Positions 30,827 to 40,198 of a DNA stretch of 64,000 nt are shown here, piece after piece (positions within the stretch are counted from its first letter, which is position 1; every line of letters starts with the position of its first letter). The notes beneath the pieces were generated by a model. The model had not been told where the DNA came from, ran no database searches, and was given only the letters and a program-made list of their open reading frames with translations. A program made the translations under genes and the position numbers. The stretch is from the NCBI RefSeq assembly GCF_030719295.1, contig NZ_CP120997.1, forward strand, positions 3,414,501-3,478,500, written 5' to 3'. Origin of the DNA: Streptomyces sp. Mut1. Lineage in GTDB: Bacteria > Actinomycetota > Actinomycetes > Streptomycetales > Streptomycetaceae.

Positions 30827-33676
30827 TCAGTCCTCCGAAGCCGCACCCTTCTTCACAGCCCCAGCCGTCTTCTTCACGGCCGCCTTCTTCACCGCGGACT
30901 TCGCCGTCGTCTTCTTCGCCGCAGTCTTCTTCGCGGCCCCCGCGGCCTTCTTCGCGGGCGCCTTCTTGGCCGCGGCCTTCTTCGCCGTCTTCTTCTTCGC
31001 CGGCCCCTTGGCCCGCTTCTCGGCGAGGAGCTCGTACCCCCGCTCAGGGGTGATGTCCTCGACGCTGTCATCGGTGCGCAGCGTCGCGTTCGTCTCCCCG
31101 TCGGTGACGTACGCCCCGAAGCGGCCGTCCTTCACGACGACCGGCGCCCCGCTCACCGGGTCGGTGCCCAGTTCCTTCAGCGGCGGCTTGGCCGCGGCCC
31201 GGCCCCGCTGCTTCGGCTGCGCGTAGATCGCGAGCGCCTCTTCGAGCGTGATGTCGAAGAGCTGGTCCTCGGAGGTGAGCGACCGCGAGTCCGTGCCCTT
31301 CTTCAGGTACGGGCCGTAGCGGCCGTTCTGTGCGGTGATCTCGACACCTTCGGCGTCCTCGCCGACCACCCGCGGCAGCGACATCAGCTTGAGCGCGTCG
31401 GCCAGCGTCACCGTGTCCAGCGACATCGACTTGAACAACGACGCCGTCCGCGGCTTCACCGCGTTCTTGCCGGTCTTCGGCGTGCCCTCGGGCAGCACCT
31501 CGGTGACGTACGGCCCGTAGCGCCCGTCCTTGGCGATGATCTGGTTCCCGCTCACCGGGTCCGCGCCGAGTTCGAAATCGCCGCTCGGCTTGGCCAGCAA
31601 CTCCTCCGCGTACTCGACGGACAGCTCGTCGGGGGCCAGGTCCTCGGGGACGTCCGCGCGCTGGTGGCCCTCGGCGTCCTTCTCGCCCCGCTCGATGTAC
31701 GGGCCGTAACGCCCGACACGAAGCTTGATGTCGTTGCCGACGGGGAACGAGGAGATCTCCCGGGCGTCGATCGCACCGAGGTCGGTGACAAGTTCCTTGA
31801 GCCCGCCGAGGTGGTCGCCGTCGCCGTTGCCCGCGTCGGAGGCCGCTCCGGCACCGGCCGATTCGTCCCCCTCCTGCGCACCGAAGTAGAACCGCTTCAG
31901 CCACGGCACGGACTGGGCCTCACCCCGCGCGATGCGGTCGAGGTCGTCCTCCATGCGGGCCGTGAAGTCGTAGTCCACGAGCCGGCCGAAGTGCTTCTCC
32001 AGCAGGTTGACCACGGCGAACGAGAGGAACGACGGCACGAGGGCCGTGCCCTTCTTGAACACGTAGCCGCGGTCGAGGATCGTCCCGATGATCGAGGCGT
32101 ACGTCGACGGGCGGCCGATCTCGCGCTCTTCCAGCTCCTTGACCAGCGAGGCCTCGGTGTAACGGGCCGGCGGCTTCGTCGCGTGGCCGTCGACGGTGAC
32201 CTCGTCGGCGGACAGCGCGTCGCCTTCGGCGACCTGCGGCAGCCGCCGCTCACGGTCGTCCAGCTCGGCGTTCGGGTCGTCGGCGCCCTCGACGTACGCC
32301 TTCATGAAGCCGTGGAAGGTGATCGTCTTGCCGGACGCGGAGAACTCGGCGTCCCGGCCGTCGCTCGCCCGGCCGCCGATCTTGACGGTGACGGAATTAC
32401 CGACCGCGTCCTTCATCTGGGAGGCGACGGTCCGCTTCCAGATCAGTTCGTAGAGCCGGAACTGGTCGCCGGTGAGACCGGTCTCGGCCGGGGTACGGAA
32501 ACGGTCCCCGGAGGGGCGGATCGCCTCGTGCGCCTCCTGCGCGTTCTTGACCTTGCCGGCGTACGTGCGCGGCTTGTCGGGCAGGTAGTTCGCCCCGTAC
32601 AGCTGCGTCACCTGGGCTCGGGCCGCGGAGATCGCGGTGTCCGACAGGGTCGTGGAGTCGGTACGCATATAGGTGATGAAGCCGTTCTCGTACAGCTTCT
32701 GCGCGACCTGCATGGTGGCCTTCGCCCCGAAGCCCAGCTTCCGGCTCGCCTCCTGCTGGAGGGTCGTCGTACGGAAGGGGGCGTACGGGGAACGGCGGTA
32801 CGGCTTCGACTCGACGGACCGCACGGCGAACGCGGAATCGGCGAGCGCGGCGGCCAGCGCGCGGGCGTTCGCCTCGTCCAGGTGCAGCGTCTGGCCGGAG
32901 GCGGACTTGAGCTGCCCGTCCGGACCGAAGTCACGTCCCTGCGCGATGCGGCGCCCGTCGACCGCGCTGAGGCGGGCGGTGAGCGTCGAGGGGTCGGAGA
33001 CGTCACCGGTCCGCCCGGTGGCGAAGGTGCCGGTCAGGTCCCAGTACTCGGCGGAGCGGAAGGCGATGCGCTCGCGCTCCCGCTCGACGACGAGACGGGT
33101 GGCGACGGACTGGACGCGACCGGCCGACAGCCGCGGCATGACCTTCTTCCACAGGACCGGCGAGACCTCGTAGCCGTAGAGGCGGTCGAGGATACGGCGG
33201 GTCTCCTGGGCGTCGACCATGCGCTGGTTCAGCTCGCGCGGATTGGCGACGGCGGCCCGGATCGCGTCCTTGGTGATCTCGTGGAAGACCATCCGGTGGA
33301 CCGGGACCTTGGGCTTGAGCACTTCCTGAAGGTGCCACGCGATGGCTTCGCCCTCGCGGTCCTCATCGGTGGCGAGGAAGAGTTCGTCGGACTCGGCCAG
33401 CAGCTGCTTCAGCTTCCTGACCTGGGCCTTCTTGTCGGCGTTGACGACGTAGATCGGCTGGAAGTCGTGCTCGACGTCCACGCCGAGCCGGCGCACCTCG
33501 CCGGTGTACTCGTCCGGTACCTCGGCGGCGCCGTTCGGGAGGTCGCGGATGTGCCCGACGCTCGCCTCGACGACGTATCCGGGGCCGAGATAGCCCTTGA
33601 TCGTCTTCGCCTTGGCAGGCGACTCGACGATGACGAGTCGGCGGCCGCCCTGTGCGGTCTCGCTGGTCGGGGACAA
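30827..33676 (-). CDS. topA: DNA topoisomerase I
   Basis: A 949-aa type IA topoisomerase that relaxes negative supercoils. Toprim domain at the N-terminus (RRLVIVESPAKAKTIKGYLG, DREGEAIAWHLQEVL), active-site Tyr336 in GFITYMRTDSTTLS, and four-domain core up to about 600. The C-terminus lacks zinc-finger Cys sets and instead has several GRYGPYxxxG repeats, then a final 50 residues of alternating Lys and Ala (AKKAPAKKAAGAAKK), the lysine-rich tail reported for Streptomyces TopA. A TTG start at 33676 is chosen: GGAGAG lies 9 nt upstream and the product begins LSPTSETAQGGRRLVIVE. Upstream ATG at 33709 lacks a ribosome site. Confidence 0.95.
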   Translation of the reverse strand: MSPTSETAQGGRRLVIVESPAKAKTIKGYLGPGYVVEASVGHIRDLPNGAAEVPDEYTGEVRRLGVDVEHDFQPIYVVNADKKAQVRKLKQLLAESDELFLATDEDREGEAIAWHLQEVLKPKVPVHRMVFHEITKDAIRAAVANPRELNQRMVDAQETRRILDRLYGYEVSPVLWKKVMPRLSAGRVQSVATRLVVERERERIAFRSAEYWDLTGTFATGRTGDVSDPSTLTARLSAVDGRRIAQGRDFGPDGQLKSASGQTLHLDEANARALAAALADSAFAVRSVESKPYRRSPYAPFRTTTLQQEASRKLGFGAKATMQVAQKLYENGFITYMRTDSTTLSDTAISAARAQVTQLYGANYLPDKPRTYAGKVKNAQEAHEAIRPSGDRFRTPAETGLTGDQFRLYELIWKRTVASQMKDAVGNSVTVKIGGRASDGRDAEFSASGKTITFHGFMKAYVEGADDPNAELDDRERRLPQVAEGDALSADEVTVDGHATKPPARYTEASLVKELEEREIGRPSTYASIIGTILDRGYVFKKGTALVPSFLSFAVVNLLEKHFGRLVDYDFTARMEDDLDRIARGEAQSVPWLKRFYFGAQEGDESAGAGAASDAGNGDGDHLGGLKELVTDLGAIDAREISSFPVGNDIKLRVGRYGPYIERGEKDAEGHQRADVPEDLAPDELSVEYAEELLAKPSGDFELGADPVSGNQIIAKDGRYGPYVTEVLPEGTPKTGKNAVKPRTASLFKSMSLDTVTLADALKLMSLPRVVGEDAEGVEITAQNGRYGPYLKKGTDSRSLTSEDQLFDITLEEALAIYAQPKQRGRAAAKPPLKELGTDPVSGAPVVVKDGRFGAYVTDGETNATLRTDDSVEDITPERGYELLAEKRAKGPAKKKTAKKAAAKKAPAKKAAGAAKKTAAKKTTAKSAVKKAAVKKTAGAVKKGAASED

Positions 33677-34013
33677 CTTCGCTCTTCTCTCCGGTCGACG
33701 CTCGGTGGGCATCAGGGCAGCGCGAGGGGCGCTGCCGACAGTGCTGTCGCTGCGGAGTGTGACGGTACAACCCGCCCCCGTGTCAAACGGCGAAAGCCCG
33801 CAACGGCCACTCGAACGGTAACCCGACTTCCGCCATTCCTGCCGCCCGGCCCACTCGGTCCGCTGTGCGCACGGCCGCTGCCTGCGGGTTTCGGCGGCGT
33901 CCTGGCCGTCCTGCGGACGTCGAGGACGAGGGGCGGACGTCCCGGGCGTGTTCCCAGCGGCCGCAGGGAGCATGCCGACGGAGCGGGACCGGTCGCGCGC
34001 TGCGGGCGCGGGC
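33677..34013 (-). promoter_or_regulatory. topA upstream region with two leader hairpins
   Basis: 337 bp without a gene. Two perfect short stems lie just before topA: GGCAGCG-N7-CGCTGCC (33716-33736) and CGACAG-N2-CTGTCG (33736-33749). Further upstream on the minus strand is TTGACA (about 33780), a consensus -35, with TACCGT only 13 nt downstream, so the -10 is not certain. Topoisomerase I promoters respond to supercoiling; spacing of these elements may matter. Confidence 0.45.
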
Positions 34014-34211
34014 TCAGACGCGGCCGAGGCACCACACCCCGAGGACGAGGAAAAGTACGCCGAACACAGTGGCGAGTGCGGTGGAAACGGCGGGGCTCAC
34101 CCGGTACGCCACCGGCGCGCGGTGCAGCACGCGCGCCCCCGTCCACAGCAGCAGTGCCGCACCGAACAGCACGAACGCCGTTCCGGCGAAGACAGCGGGC
34201 CCGCTCTCCAT
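34014..34211 (-). CDS. Small two-segment membrane protein
   Basis: A 65-aa protein: MESGPAVFAGTAFVLFGAAL opens the first membrane segment, a VLHRAPVAYRVSP loop, then ALATVFGVLFLVLGVWCLG as the second, ending RV. The ATG at 34211 has GGGAGG 9 nt upstream, which decides against a longer frame. Unknown function; it lies upstream of topA on the same strand and I recall a similar gene beside topA in other streptomycetes. Confidence 0.75.
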   Translation of the reverse strand: MESGPAVFAGTAFVLFGAALLLWTGARVLHRAPVAYRVSPAVSTALATVFGVLFLVLGVWCLGRV

Positions 34212-34347
34212 ATCCGTACGCCTCCCTCTTCCCCGGCTTGCCCCGGGCCACCCCCGATTTCTCACGGAGGCTCCCACCGCACGGCGTCGCGGACGCCAAC
34301 ACGGGGTGAACAGCAGGGCCCGCCGACAGGACGGCAGAGGGGCAGGG

Positions 34348-34363
34348 TCCGGCCATGGCCGGA
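34348..34363. terminator. Palindrome after the ABC permease genes
   Basis: TCCGGCCATGGCCGGA, a perfect 16-bp palindrome 30 bp beyond the stop of the second permease. Possible terminator; no U-tract. Confidence 0.35.
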
Positions 34364-34392
34364 TTCACACGCCGGCCGCCGCCCCGCGTCCC

Positions 34393-35247
34393 TCACATCA
34401 CGTCCAGCGTGGCGCGCCGCCTGCTCCCCCGTTCGAACACCGCGAGCAGTACGACGGCGAGCAGCGCGTACCCCGCTCCCGTCGCGAGTTCCGCCGCGAC
34501 GCCCCGGCCGTCGAGCCCTGCCCCGGCGGACAACTGACGTGCTGCGTCGGCCGCGTGAGTCAGTGGCAGCACGTCCCCGAGTGCGCGCATCCACCCCGGC
34601 AGGGTCTCCCGGGGCACGTTGGCGCCGGTCAGCAGCAGGAGCACGGAACTGGCCACGTTCGATACGAGGAAGACATCGCGGAACCGCAGCCCCAGCGCCC
34701 CCAGGGCCAGGCCGAAGGCGGAACACCCGGCGGAGGCGGCGAGCAGGACCGCGCCGAGCCCCGGAAGGGCCGCAACCGGAATGCGCAGGCCGAGCAGAAG
34801 GCAGGCGGCGGAGAGCGTGAAGACACTGATGAGGAGGCCGTTCAGCACATACGGCAGCGCGCGTCCGAACCAGAGCGGAGCCCGGTTCCGCGGGCTGAGC
34901 AGCACCGCGCCCAACGTCCCGTACCGCCGTTCGTTGGCGACGGCCATCGTGCCGCCGTAGACGCAGGCGGTCGAGGCGGAGATCACTGCGTTGCCGAGCA
35001 GATAGAACCGGTCGTCGGCGACCTGGAGCTGCCGGCCCAGGAACACGAAGAAGAGGAGTTGCAGCAGGGGGCCGACCAGCAGGGTCCCGATGAACATGGG
35101 CGGCGTCGTCCAGTTGAAGAGCGCCCGGTAGGAAAGGGCACCGCCGATCACGACGAGCCGCCATGCGGAAACGATCCGACGGTAGAGACGCGGGGACCGG
35201 TCCGCTGGTGCGGGGCCGGGGTCCAGGAACGGTGTACGGGCGGGCAT
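34393..35247 (-). CDS. ABC-2 type transporter permease
   Basis: A 284-aa membrane protein with six predicted segments: ALFNWTTPPMFIGTLLVGPL, LGNAVISASTACVYGGTMAV, PYVLNGLLISVFTLSAAC and so on, with the ABC-2 signature-like VSSVLLLLTGANVPRETLPGWMRALGDVLPLTHA. This half-permease would pair with the other permease (35412-36203) around the ATPase encoded upstream (36200-37519). The likely role is export of a drug, lipid or peptide; no substrate clue. It is the last gene of the operon. Confidence 0.88.
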   Translation of the reverse strand: MPARTPFLDPGPAPADRSPRLYRRIVSAWRLVVIGGALSYRALFNWTTPPMFIGTLLVGPLLQLLFFVFLGRQLQVADDRFYLLGNAVISASTACVYGGTMAVANERRYGTLGAVLLSPRNRAPLWFGRALPYVLNGLLISVFTLSAACLLLGLRIPVAALPGLGAVLLAASAGCSAFGLALGALGLRFRDVFLVSNVASSVLLLLTGANVPRETLPGWMRALGDVLPLTHAADAARQLSAGAGLDGRGVAAELATGAGYALLAVVLLAVFERGSRRRATLDVM

Positions 35248-35354
35248 GCGGGCAACTCCTGGGTGGGGCGGGAAGCGTTCGGGAGGCAGTTCGAGGAGCG
35301 GTTCTGCGCGCGATTCGGCACCGGTTTCATGCGCGCCGGGCCTGGTATCGCGCC

Positions 35355-35377
35355 GCCGGACCGTCCAGCGGTCCGGC
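35355..35377 (-). terminator. Hairpin between the two ABC permease genes
   Basis: GCCGGACCG-N5-CGGTCCGGC, a perfect 9-bp stem in the 164-bp gap between permease genes. May attenuate the distal permease or protect the upstream mRNA. Confidence 0.5.
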
Positions 35378-35411
35378 CATGGGGGCGTCGTCGAGCCCGT
35401 CCGGCCGGGCG

Positions 35412-36203
35412 TCAGGCCAGCGAGAGGGTCGCGGCGGCGCGGGCACGCTGTTCGACCCGCCCCAGAACGAGGACGGCGAGCAACGCGTACAACGCGCCGA
35501 GCGTCAGGGACACGCCCATGGGAGCCAGCACCTCACCGGCTCCCGCGCTGCCGGAGGTCGCCGCGTGCACCGCCCGGGAGCCCCAGGTGGTGGGGAGCGC
35601 CCAGGACAACGGACGCGTCCAGTCCGGCAGCACGGTGATGGGCACGAGCATCCCGGACAACAGCCACACGGGCGCGTCCAGCGGGTTGGCCAGCGCGTTC
35701 GCGTTGCGCAGCAGCACAAAGGTGGCGGCGAGCAGCAGCCCCATCATCCCGAGCGAGAGCACACAGACCGGGACGGCGAGCAGGAAGAGCACCGGGTGCG
35801 CGAAATCGAGCGGCACATCGAACAGCACGGCCCCCCAGATCACCGTCGCGCCCATGGCGTAGGTGCCGATGACGGCGGTGGCCAGGGTGATGGGCAGCAG
35901 AACGAGGGAGAGCGGGGTCGGCGAGGCGACGAGCGTCTCCAGTGTGCCGAGCCAGCGCTGATTCTGTACGGCTCCGCCCGACCCGAAGAGCACCGAGGAC
36001 CAGATGCCCATCAGCCCGGCGCCGACGGCGGCGGTGAGCAGTCGGTCGGGGTCGTCCGCAGCGCGGAAGAGGTAGACGGAGAGGGTCGCGTACACCAGGG
36101 GCACGAGGACGGCGAAGGTGATTTCGAGCGGTGAACGGCTCATGTACGAGACGTGGGTACGCACCCCGACGAGGGTCAGGCGCAGGGCCCTGCCAACCCT
36201 CAT
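35412..36203 (-). CDS. ABC-2 type transporter permease
   Basis: A 263-aa membrane protein with six hydrophobic segments: EITFAVLVPLVYATLSVYLF, AVGAGLMGIWSSVLFGSGGA, then the characteristic NQRWLGTLETLVASPTPLSL and a conserved NPLDAPVWLLSGMLVPITVLPDW. It starts with an ATG overlapping the stop of the ATPase gene by 4 nt, so the two are translationally coupled. Heteromeric exporter with 34393-35247. Confidence 0.9.
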   Translation of the reverse strand: MRVGRALRLTLVGVRTHVSYMSRSPLEITFAVLVPLVYATLSVYLFRAADDPDRLLTAAVGAGLMGIWSSVLFGSGGAVQNQRWLGTLETLVASPTPLSLVLLPITLATAVIGTYAMGATVIWGAVLFDVPLDFAHPVLFLLAVPVCVLSLGMMGLLLAATFVLLRNANALANPLDAPVWLLSGMLVPITVLPDWTRPLSWALPTTWGSRAVHAATSGSAGAGEVLAPMGVSLTLGALYALLAVLVLGRVEQRARAAATLSLA

Positions 36204-37519
36204 GCCACGACCTCCCCATCAACCCGCCCGGCCTCCGCCGCTTCCACCCGCACGTCCTCAACCGTCCTTGCGTCCGCGCCCCCCGAGGCAGCCGCCCCGG
36301 AGACCGCCACGTCCATGGGCCCGGCGGGCATGGAGCCGGCAGGCGCGAAGTCGGCAGGCGTGGGCCCGGCGGGCATGGAGCCGGCAGGCGCGAAGTCGGC
36401 AGGCGCGGGCCCGGCGGGTACGGACCCGAAGGGCCCAGGCACGCCGCCACCCGTTTCCGGTGCGCGGCCCGACTCGGGTGCGCCGTCAGACTCGGGTGCG
36501 CCGTCCGGCCCGCACGCCCCGCCTGTCGTGGGTGACGTGTCCGCCCCGCCCTCCGCCTCCTCGACGATCGCGATGTAGGCGTCCTCCAGCGTGGGTTCGC
36601 GGGTGACGACCCGTCCGACGCGAACGCCTTCGAGCGCGGCCAGCACCTGGACGTGCAGGTCGGCGCCGTGCTCGGTCTGCACGATGACGGCCTGTCGGCT
36701 GCCTCTGTCCTCGGCGGCCACGCCGTGCACGCCCGCCACGGCCCGGATCCGTTCGAGGTGGTCCTCGCCCGCCCCGTACGCCTCGATCTCCAGGACGTCG
36801 CGTTCCCGCACACGGGACTTGAGCCGCTCCGGCGTGCCCAGGGCCCGGATGGTGCCGCCCGCGATGACCGCGATCCGGTCGCACAACTCATCGGCCTCCG
36901 CCATGTAATGCGTGGTCAGGAGCACGGTGGTGCCGGAGGACCGCAAGTCGGCGACGGTACGGCGCAGATCGCGGGCCGCCACCGGGTCCACGCCGATCGA
37001 CGGCTCGTCGAGGAACAGGACATCGGGCCGGTGCAGCAGGCCGCGCGCGATGTGCAGCCGCTGCCGCATGCCCCGCGAGTACCCCTCGACGCGCTCCTTC
37101 TCCCGCCCGGCGAGGCCGACCAGATCGAGCAGTTCGGCGATCCGCCGCTTCTGGTCGCGCGGCTCGACGCCGTACAGCTCGGCGAAGTAGCGCAGGTTGT
37201 CGAGGGCGGAGAGCCGGTCGTACAGGCCCCGGTCACCGCCGAAGACGTAGCCGATCCTGCGGCGCACGGCGACGGGGTCGGACGCCACGTCGTGTCCCAG
37301 CACCCGGGCCGTACCGGAGGTGGGCAGCAGCAGGGTGTTGAGCATCTTGATGGTGGTGGTCTTGCCCGCGCCATTGGGCCCGAGGAGGCCGAAGAGCTCA
37401 CCGCGCGCCACCTCGAAGGTGACCCCGCGCACGGCTTCGGTCTCGGTGCGGCGCGGACGCAGGAAGCCGGTCCGGCTGGTGTAGGTGCGGCGCAGGTTCT
37501 TCGCCTCGATCGCAAGCAT
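36200..37519 (-). CDS. ABC transporter ATP-binding protein with repetitive C-terminal tail
   Basis: A 439-aa ATPase. Residues 1-325 are a DrrA-like exporter ATPase: Walker A LLGPNGAGKTTTIKM, Q-loop region, signature YSRGMRQRLHIARGLL, Walker B VLFLDEPSIGVD, H-loop TTHYMAEADELCDRIAVI, and the C-terminal EPTLEDAYIAIVEE. From about 330 comes a 110-aa low-complexity tail, Ala/Pro/Gly-rich, with a 15-aa unit (APADFAPAGSMPAGP) repeated by a 45-bp DNA repeat (36316-36420). Such a tail is not part of the family and is probably unstructured. It heads the exporter operon. Confidence 0.92.
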   Translation of the reverse strand: MLAIEAKNLRRTYTSRTGFLRPRRTETEAVRGVTFEVARGELFGLLGPNGAGKTTTIKMLNTLLLPTSGTARVLGHDVASDPVAVRRRIGYVFGGDRGLYDRLSALDNLRYFAELYGVEPRDQKRRIAELLDLVGLAGREKERVEGYSRGMRQRLHIARGLLHRPDVLFLDEPSIGVDPVAARDLRRTVADLRSSGTTVLLTTHYMAEADELCDRIAVIAGGTIRALGTPERLKSRVRERDVLEIEAYGAGEDHLERIRAVAGVHGVAAEDRGSRQAVIVQTEHGADLHVQVLAALEGVRVGRVVTREPTLEDAYIAIVEEAEGGADTSPTTGGACGPDGAPESDGAPESGRAPETGGGVPGPFGSVPAGPAPADFAPAGSMPAGPTPADFAPAGSMPAGPMDVAVSGAAASGGADARTVEDVRVEAAEAGRVDGEVVA

Positions 37520-37618
37520 GGCGCGGACGTTAGGCCCGGCCCCGCCACCCCCGCCATCGATTCGGAACCTCCCGAATCGTCCGGCCGCCCCTTGCCCGCC
37601 TCCGCCTGTCCGCGCCCC

Positions 37619-38626
37619 TCAGGACACCGCGCGCAGCACGTCCTCCCCCGACAGCAGCGCGAGGAGGGCGCGGCCGGTGTCGGTGAGGTGGTAGTACACG
37701 CTGCGTCCTATTCGGTGCCGGGTGACGACATCGGCGTCGGCGAGGACGGACAGGTGCTCCGAGACCGTGCTCGGCGCGAGCCCCAGCCGGTCGGCTATCC
37801 CGGCCGTGGTGAGGGGTCCCCCGAGCTGTCGCAGGACCGAGGCCCGGCCCTTTCCCAGGAGCAGCCCGAGCCGATCACCGCTGTCGGCCCGCTCCGCGGC
37901 TCGTTCGCGCAGCGCGCCCGCGCCCCGGGCCTGGAAGGACACCGTCAGGACATCCGGGTCGTCGGTGGAGTAGAGCCGGCAGCCCTCCGCGAAGACGAGG
38001 GGCACGAGCAGCAGCCGGCGCTCCCCCGCCCGGTACTCCGCGTCGATGTGCTTCGTCAGCTCCAGGACGGGCGGCTCCCACCTGGCCCGGCTCTCCAGCC
38101 CGGCGAAGAGCGCGTCCACCCCCTCGGTGGCGAAGGTCCGGGCCCGGATGAGCACCTCGTCCTCGACCAGGCGGCGCATGACGGGCCAGTGCGCGGCCAT
38201 CGCTCCTTCCCAGTACGCGGCATACGCATCGGCGAGCGCCCCGCAGGCGGCCTCGGGGTCGGCGACGTACGGGCGTACGTGCGGGTGGTCCTGGAGCCCC
38301 TCGTAGTGCTGGGCGACCCCGGCCCGTACGACGTCGGCAGGGGTGGCCCGGATCGTGTCGAGCTCCGTCTCGACGGATGACGCCCCGACCGGCCGGGGCA
38401 GCATGAAGTCCGGGAACTGGTGCGGGCCGTCGATCAGCAGCCGGAGCGCATGCGTCCGATCGTCCTCGCTCAGCAGTTCGCGGGCCCGCACCACCCACTC
38501 CTCGTAGGGGCGGGAGGGGTGGCGGTGCGGCATCGCGAGATGGAGGCTGCAAAAGGCGTCCCACAGAGGGCTGATGGCGATCCGGGTCGCGCCGAGCGAC
38601 GCCTCGTCCAGTTCGATCCGGATCAT
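37619..38626 (-). CDS. DUF5937/ArsR-type winged-helix regulator
   Basis: A 335-aa protein. The N-terminal 240 residues match the DUF5937 layout (IRIELDEASLGATRIAISPLWDAFCSLH...). The C-terminal 90 residues are an ArsR winged helix: GKGRASVLRQLGGPLTTAGIADRLGLAPSTVSEHLSVLADADVV, then RIGRSVYYHLTDTG. The ATG at 38626 overlaps the stop of the upstream methyltransferase gene by 4 nt (ATGA), so the pair is coupled. It lies immediately upstream of the ABC exporter operon (99-bp gap), which makes exporter control likely but not proved. Confidence 0.87.
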   Translation of the reverse strand: MIRIELDEASLGATRIAISPLWDAFCSLHLAMPHRHPSRPYEEWVVRARELLSEDDRTHALRLLIDGPHQFPDFMLPRPVGASSVETELDTIRATPADVVRAGVAQHYEGLQDHPHVRPYVADPEAACGALADAYAAYWEGAMAAHWPVMRRLVEDEVLIRARTFATEGVDALFAGLESRARWEPPVLELTKHIDAEYRAGERRLLLVPLVFAEGCRLYSTDDPDVLTVSFQARGAGALRERAAERADSGDRLGLLLGKGRASVLRQLGGPLTTAGIADRLGLAPSTVSEHLSVLADADVVTRHRIGRSVYYHLTDTGRALLALLSGEDVLRAVS

Positions 38627-40173
38627 CCGGCCACCTGCCCACCCGGGGGCAGCGGATCCAGGAAACCCTCCTCGACCAGCAGCCGAATGGCCTGGGGGGT
38701 GCGGTCGCGAAGCAGCACCGGGTCCTCGTTCATCAACTGGGCGATGGCGTCCAGGATGCGACCGGCGGGCAGTGAGCCGTCGCACACGCCCGCGAACCCC
38801 GCGCCCACCGCGTCGACCTTCGTCGCCCGGCGCATGCCACGGTTCTGACGGAGCACCACATGCTCGGGGTCCTCCGCCCCGGGGAGCCCGACCTGCTCCT
38901 GCACCACCTCGGCGGCCAGGGTGAAGTGTGCGGCCAGGAGCGCCGCGTCGTCCTGCTCCCGCAGGTAGTCCTGGCGGGCGAAGTGCGCCTCGACGGCGGG
39001 GCCGAGCGGCTGTTCCACCGCGTGCGGCCACTCCTCGATCACGACGGAGGGCTCACCGGCTGCGGCCGCGGCGGACTTCCGCAGCGTGATCCAGCCGAAG
39101 CCGACGCCGTTTGCCCGGCGGGCCGCGAACTCGTCCAGCCAGGCGTCGTACCGCGCCTCGTACTCCGCCGGGTCCGTGCGATGGTCCCCGCTGTCGCGCA
39201 GCCACAGCTCGGCGTACTGCGTGACGTCCTGGACCTCGCGCTGCACGATCCAGGCATCGCAGCCGTCCGGCACCCAGGAACGCACCCGGTCCTGCCACTC
39301 CTCGCCCTCGGTGTGCTGCCAGTTGGCCAGGAAGTGGGCGAATCCGCCCTCGTTGAGCCGGTCGCCCGTCTGCTGGACGAGGGTCCGGCACAGATCGTCG
39401 CCGGCCATACCGCCGTCGCGGTAGGTGAGCCGCGCGCCTGGCGAGATGACGAACGGCGGGTTGGAGACGATCAGGTCGAAGGTCTCGTCGCCGACCGGCT
39501 CGTACAGGGAGCCCTCGCGGAGCTCGGCCGGGGCGGCGCCGGACAGGGCGAGGGTGAGCCGGGTGAAGGCGAGGGCGCGCGGATTGAGGTCGGTGGCCGT
39601 GACCTTCGTGGCGTGCTGGGCGGCGTGCAACGCCTGGATGCCGGAGCCCGTGCCGATGTCGAGGGCGGAGGCGACGGGCCGGCGGACGGTGATCCCGGCC
39701 AGGGTGGTGGACGCCCCGCCGATACCGAGGACGACGCCCTTCTCGCGCGAGCCGATACCGCCCGCGCCTCCCACCGCACAGCCCAGGTCGGAGACGATGA
39801 ACCAGTCCTGGCCGTCCGGTCCGCCGTACGGCCGCACGTCGACGGTCGCCCGCACCTCGCCGTCCTTCTCGGTCAGCCAGCCGTCCGCCACACACTCCGC
39901 CAGCGGGAGCACGGCGGCGGCCCGCCCCGCCGGGACGGGGCGCTGGAGCAGGAAGAGTCGCACCAGCGTGTCGAGCGGCGCCTCGCCCCGCGTGGCGCGC
40001 AGCGCCGGAACCGTCTCGCTGCGGGCGAGCGCGGCGTAGGCGGGCGCGCCGAGCAGGTCGAGGAGCCCGTCGGCGGTGAAGGCGGCCGCGAGCAGGGCTT
40101 CGCGGAGCCGGGGCGCGTGGTCTGCCGCGGGCAGGTCTGCTGCGAAAAGGCTGGTCTTACTCACGTGACCCAT
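38623..40173 (-). CDS. SAM-dependent methyltransferase (N-terminal DUF7059-like domain)
   Basis: A 516-aa protein. Residues 1-140 are a helical N-terminal domain; the class I methyltransferase core follows with SALDIGTGSGIQALHAAQHA (SAM motif I), ATDLNPRALAFTRLTLALSG and the catalytic FDLIVSNPPFVISPG (NPPF, as in N5-glutamine, N6-adenine and RsmC/PrmC-type enzymes). The remaining 200 residues are an additional C-terminal domain. The NPPF motif points to amino-group methylation of RNA, DNA or a protein Gln; the target is unknown. Start uncertain: ATG 40173 is used, GTG 40164 is possible. No clear ribosome site. Confidence 0.85.
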   Translation of the reverse strand: MGHVSKTSLFAADLPAADHAPRLREALLAAAFTADGLLDLLGAPAYAALARSETVPALRATRGEAPLDTLVRLFLLQRPVPAGRAAAVLPLAECVADGWLTEKDGEVRATVDVRPYGGPDGQDWFIVSDLGCAVGGAGGIGSREKGVVLGIGGASTTLAGITVRRPVASALDIGTGSGIQALHAAQHATKVTATDLNPRALAFTRLTLALSGAAPAELREGSLYEPVGDETFDLIVSNPPFVISPGARLTYRDGGMAGDDLCRTLVQQTGDRLNEGGFAHFLANWQHTEGEEWQDRVRSWVPDGCDAWIVQREVQDVTQYAELWLRDSGDHRTDPAEYEARYDAWLDEFAARRANGVGFGWITLRKSAAAAAGEPSVVIEEWPHAVEQPLGPAVEAHFARQDYLREQDDAALLAAHFTLAAEVVQEQVGLPGAEDPEHVVLRQNRGMRRATKVDAVGAGFAGVCDGSLPAGRILDAIAQLMNEDPVLLRDRTPQAIRLLVEEGFLDPLPPGGQVAG

Positions 40174-40198
40174 TGTGAGGGGTCCCACTGACAACGGC

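Noticed and set aside
36118..36606. Plus-strand frame opposite the ABC ATPase tail
   Set aside because: Arg/Pro repeats produced by the complementary strand of the 45-bp repeat; no start signal.
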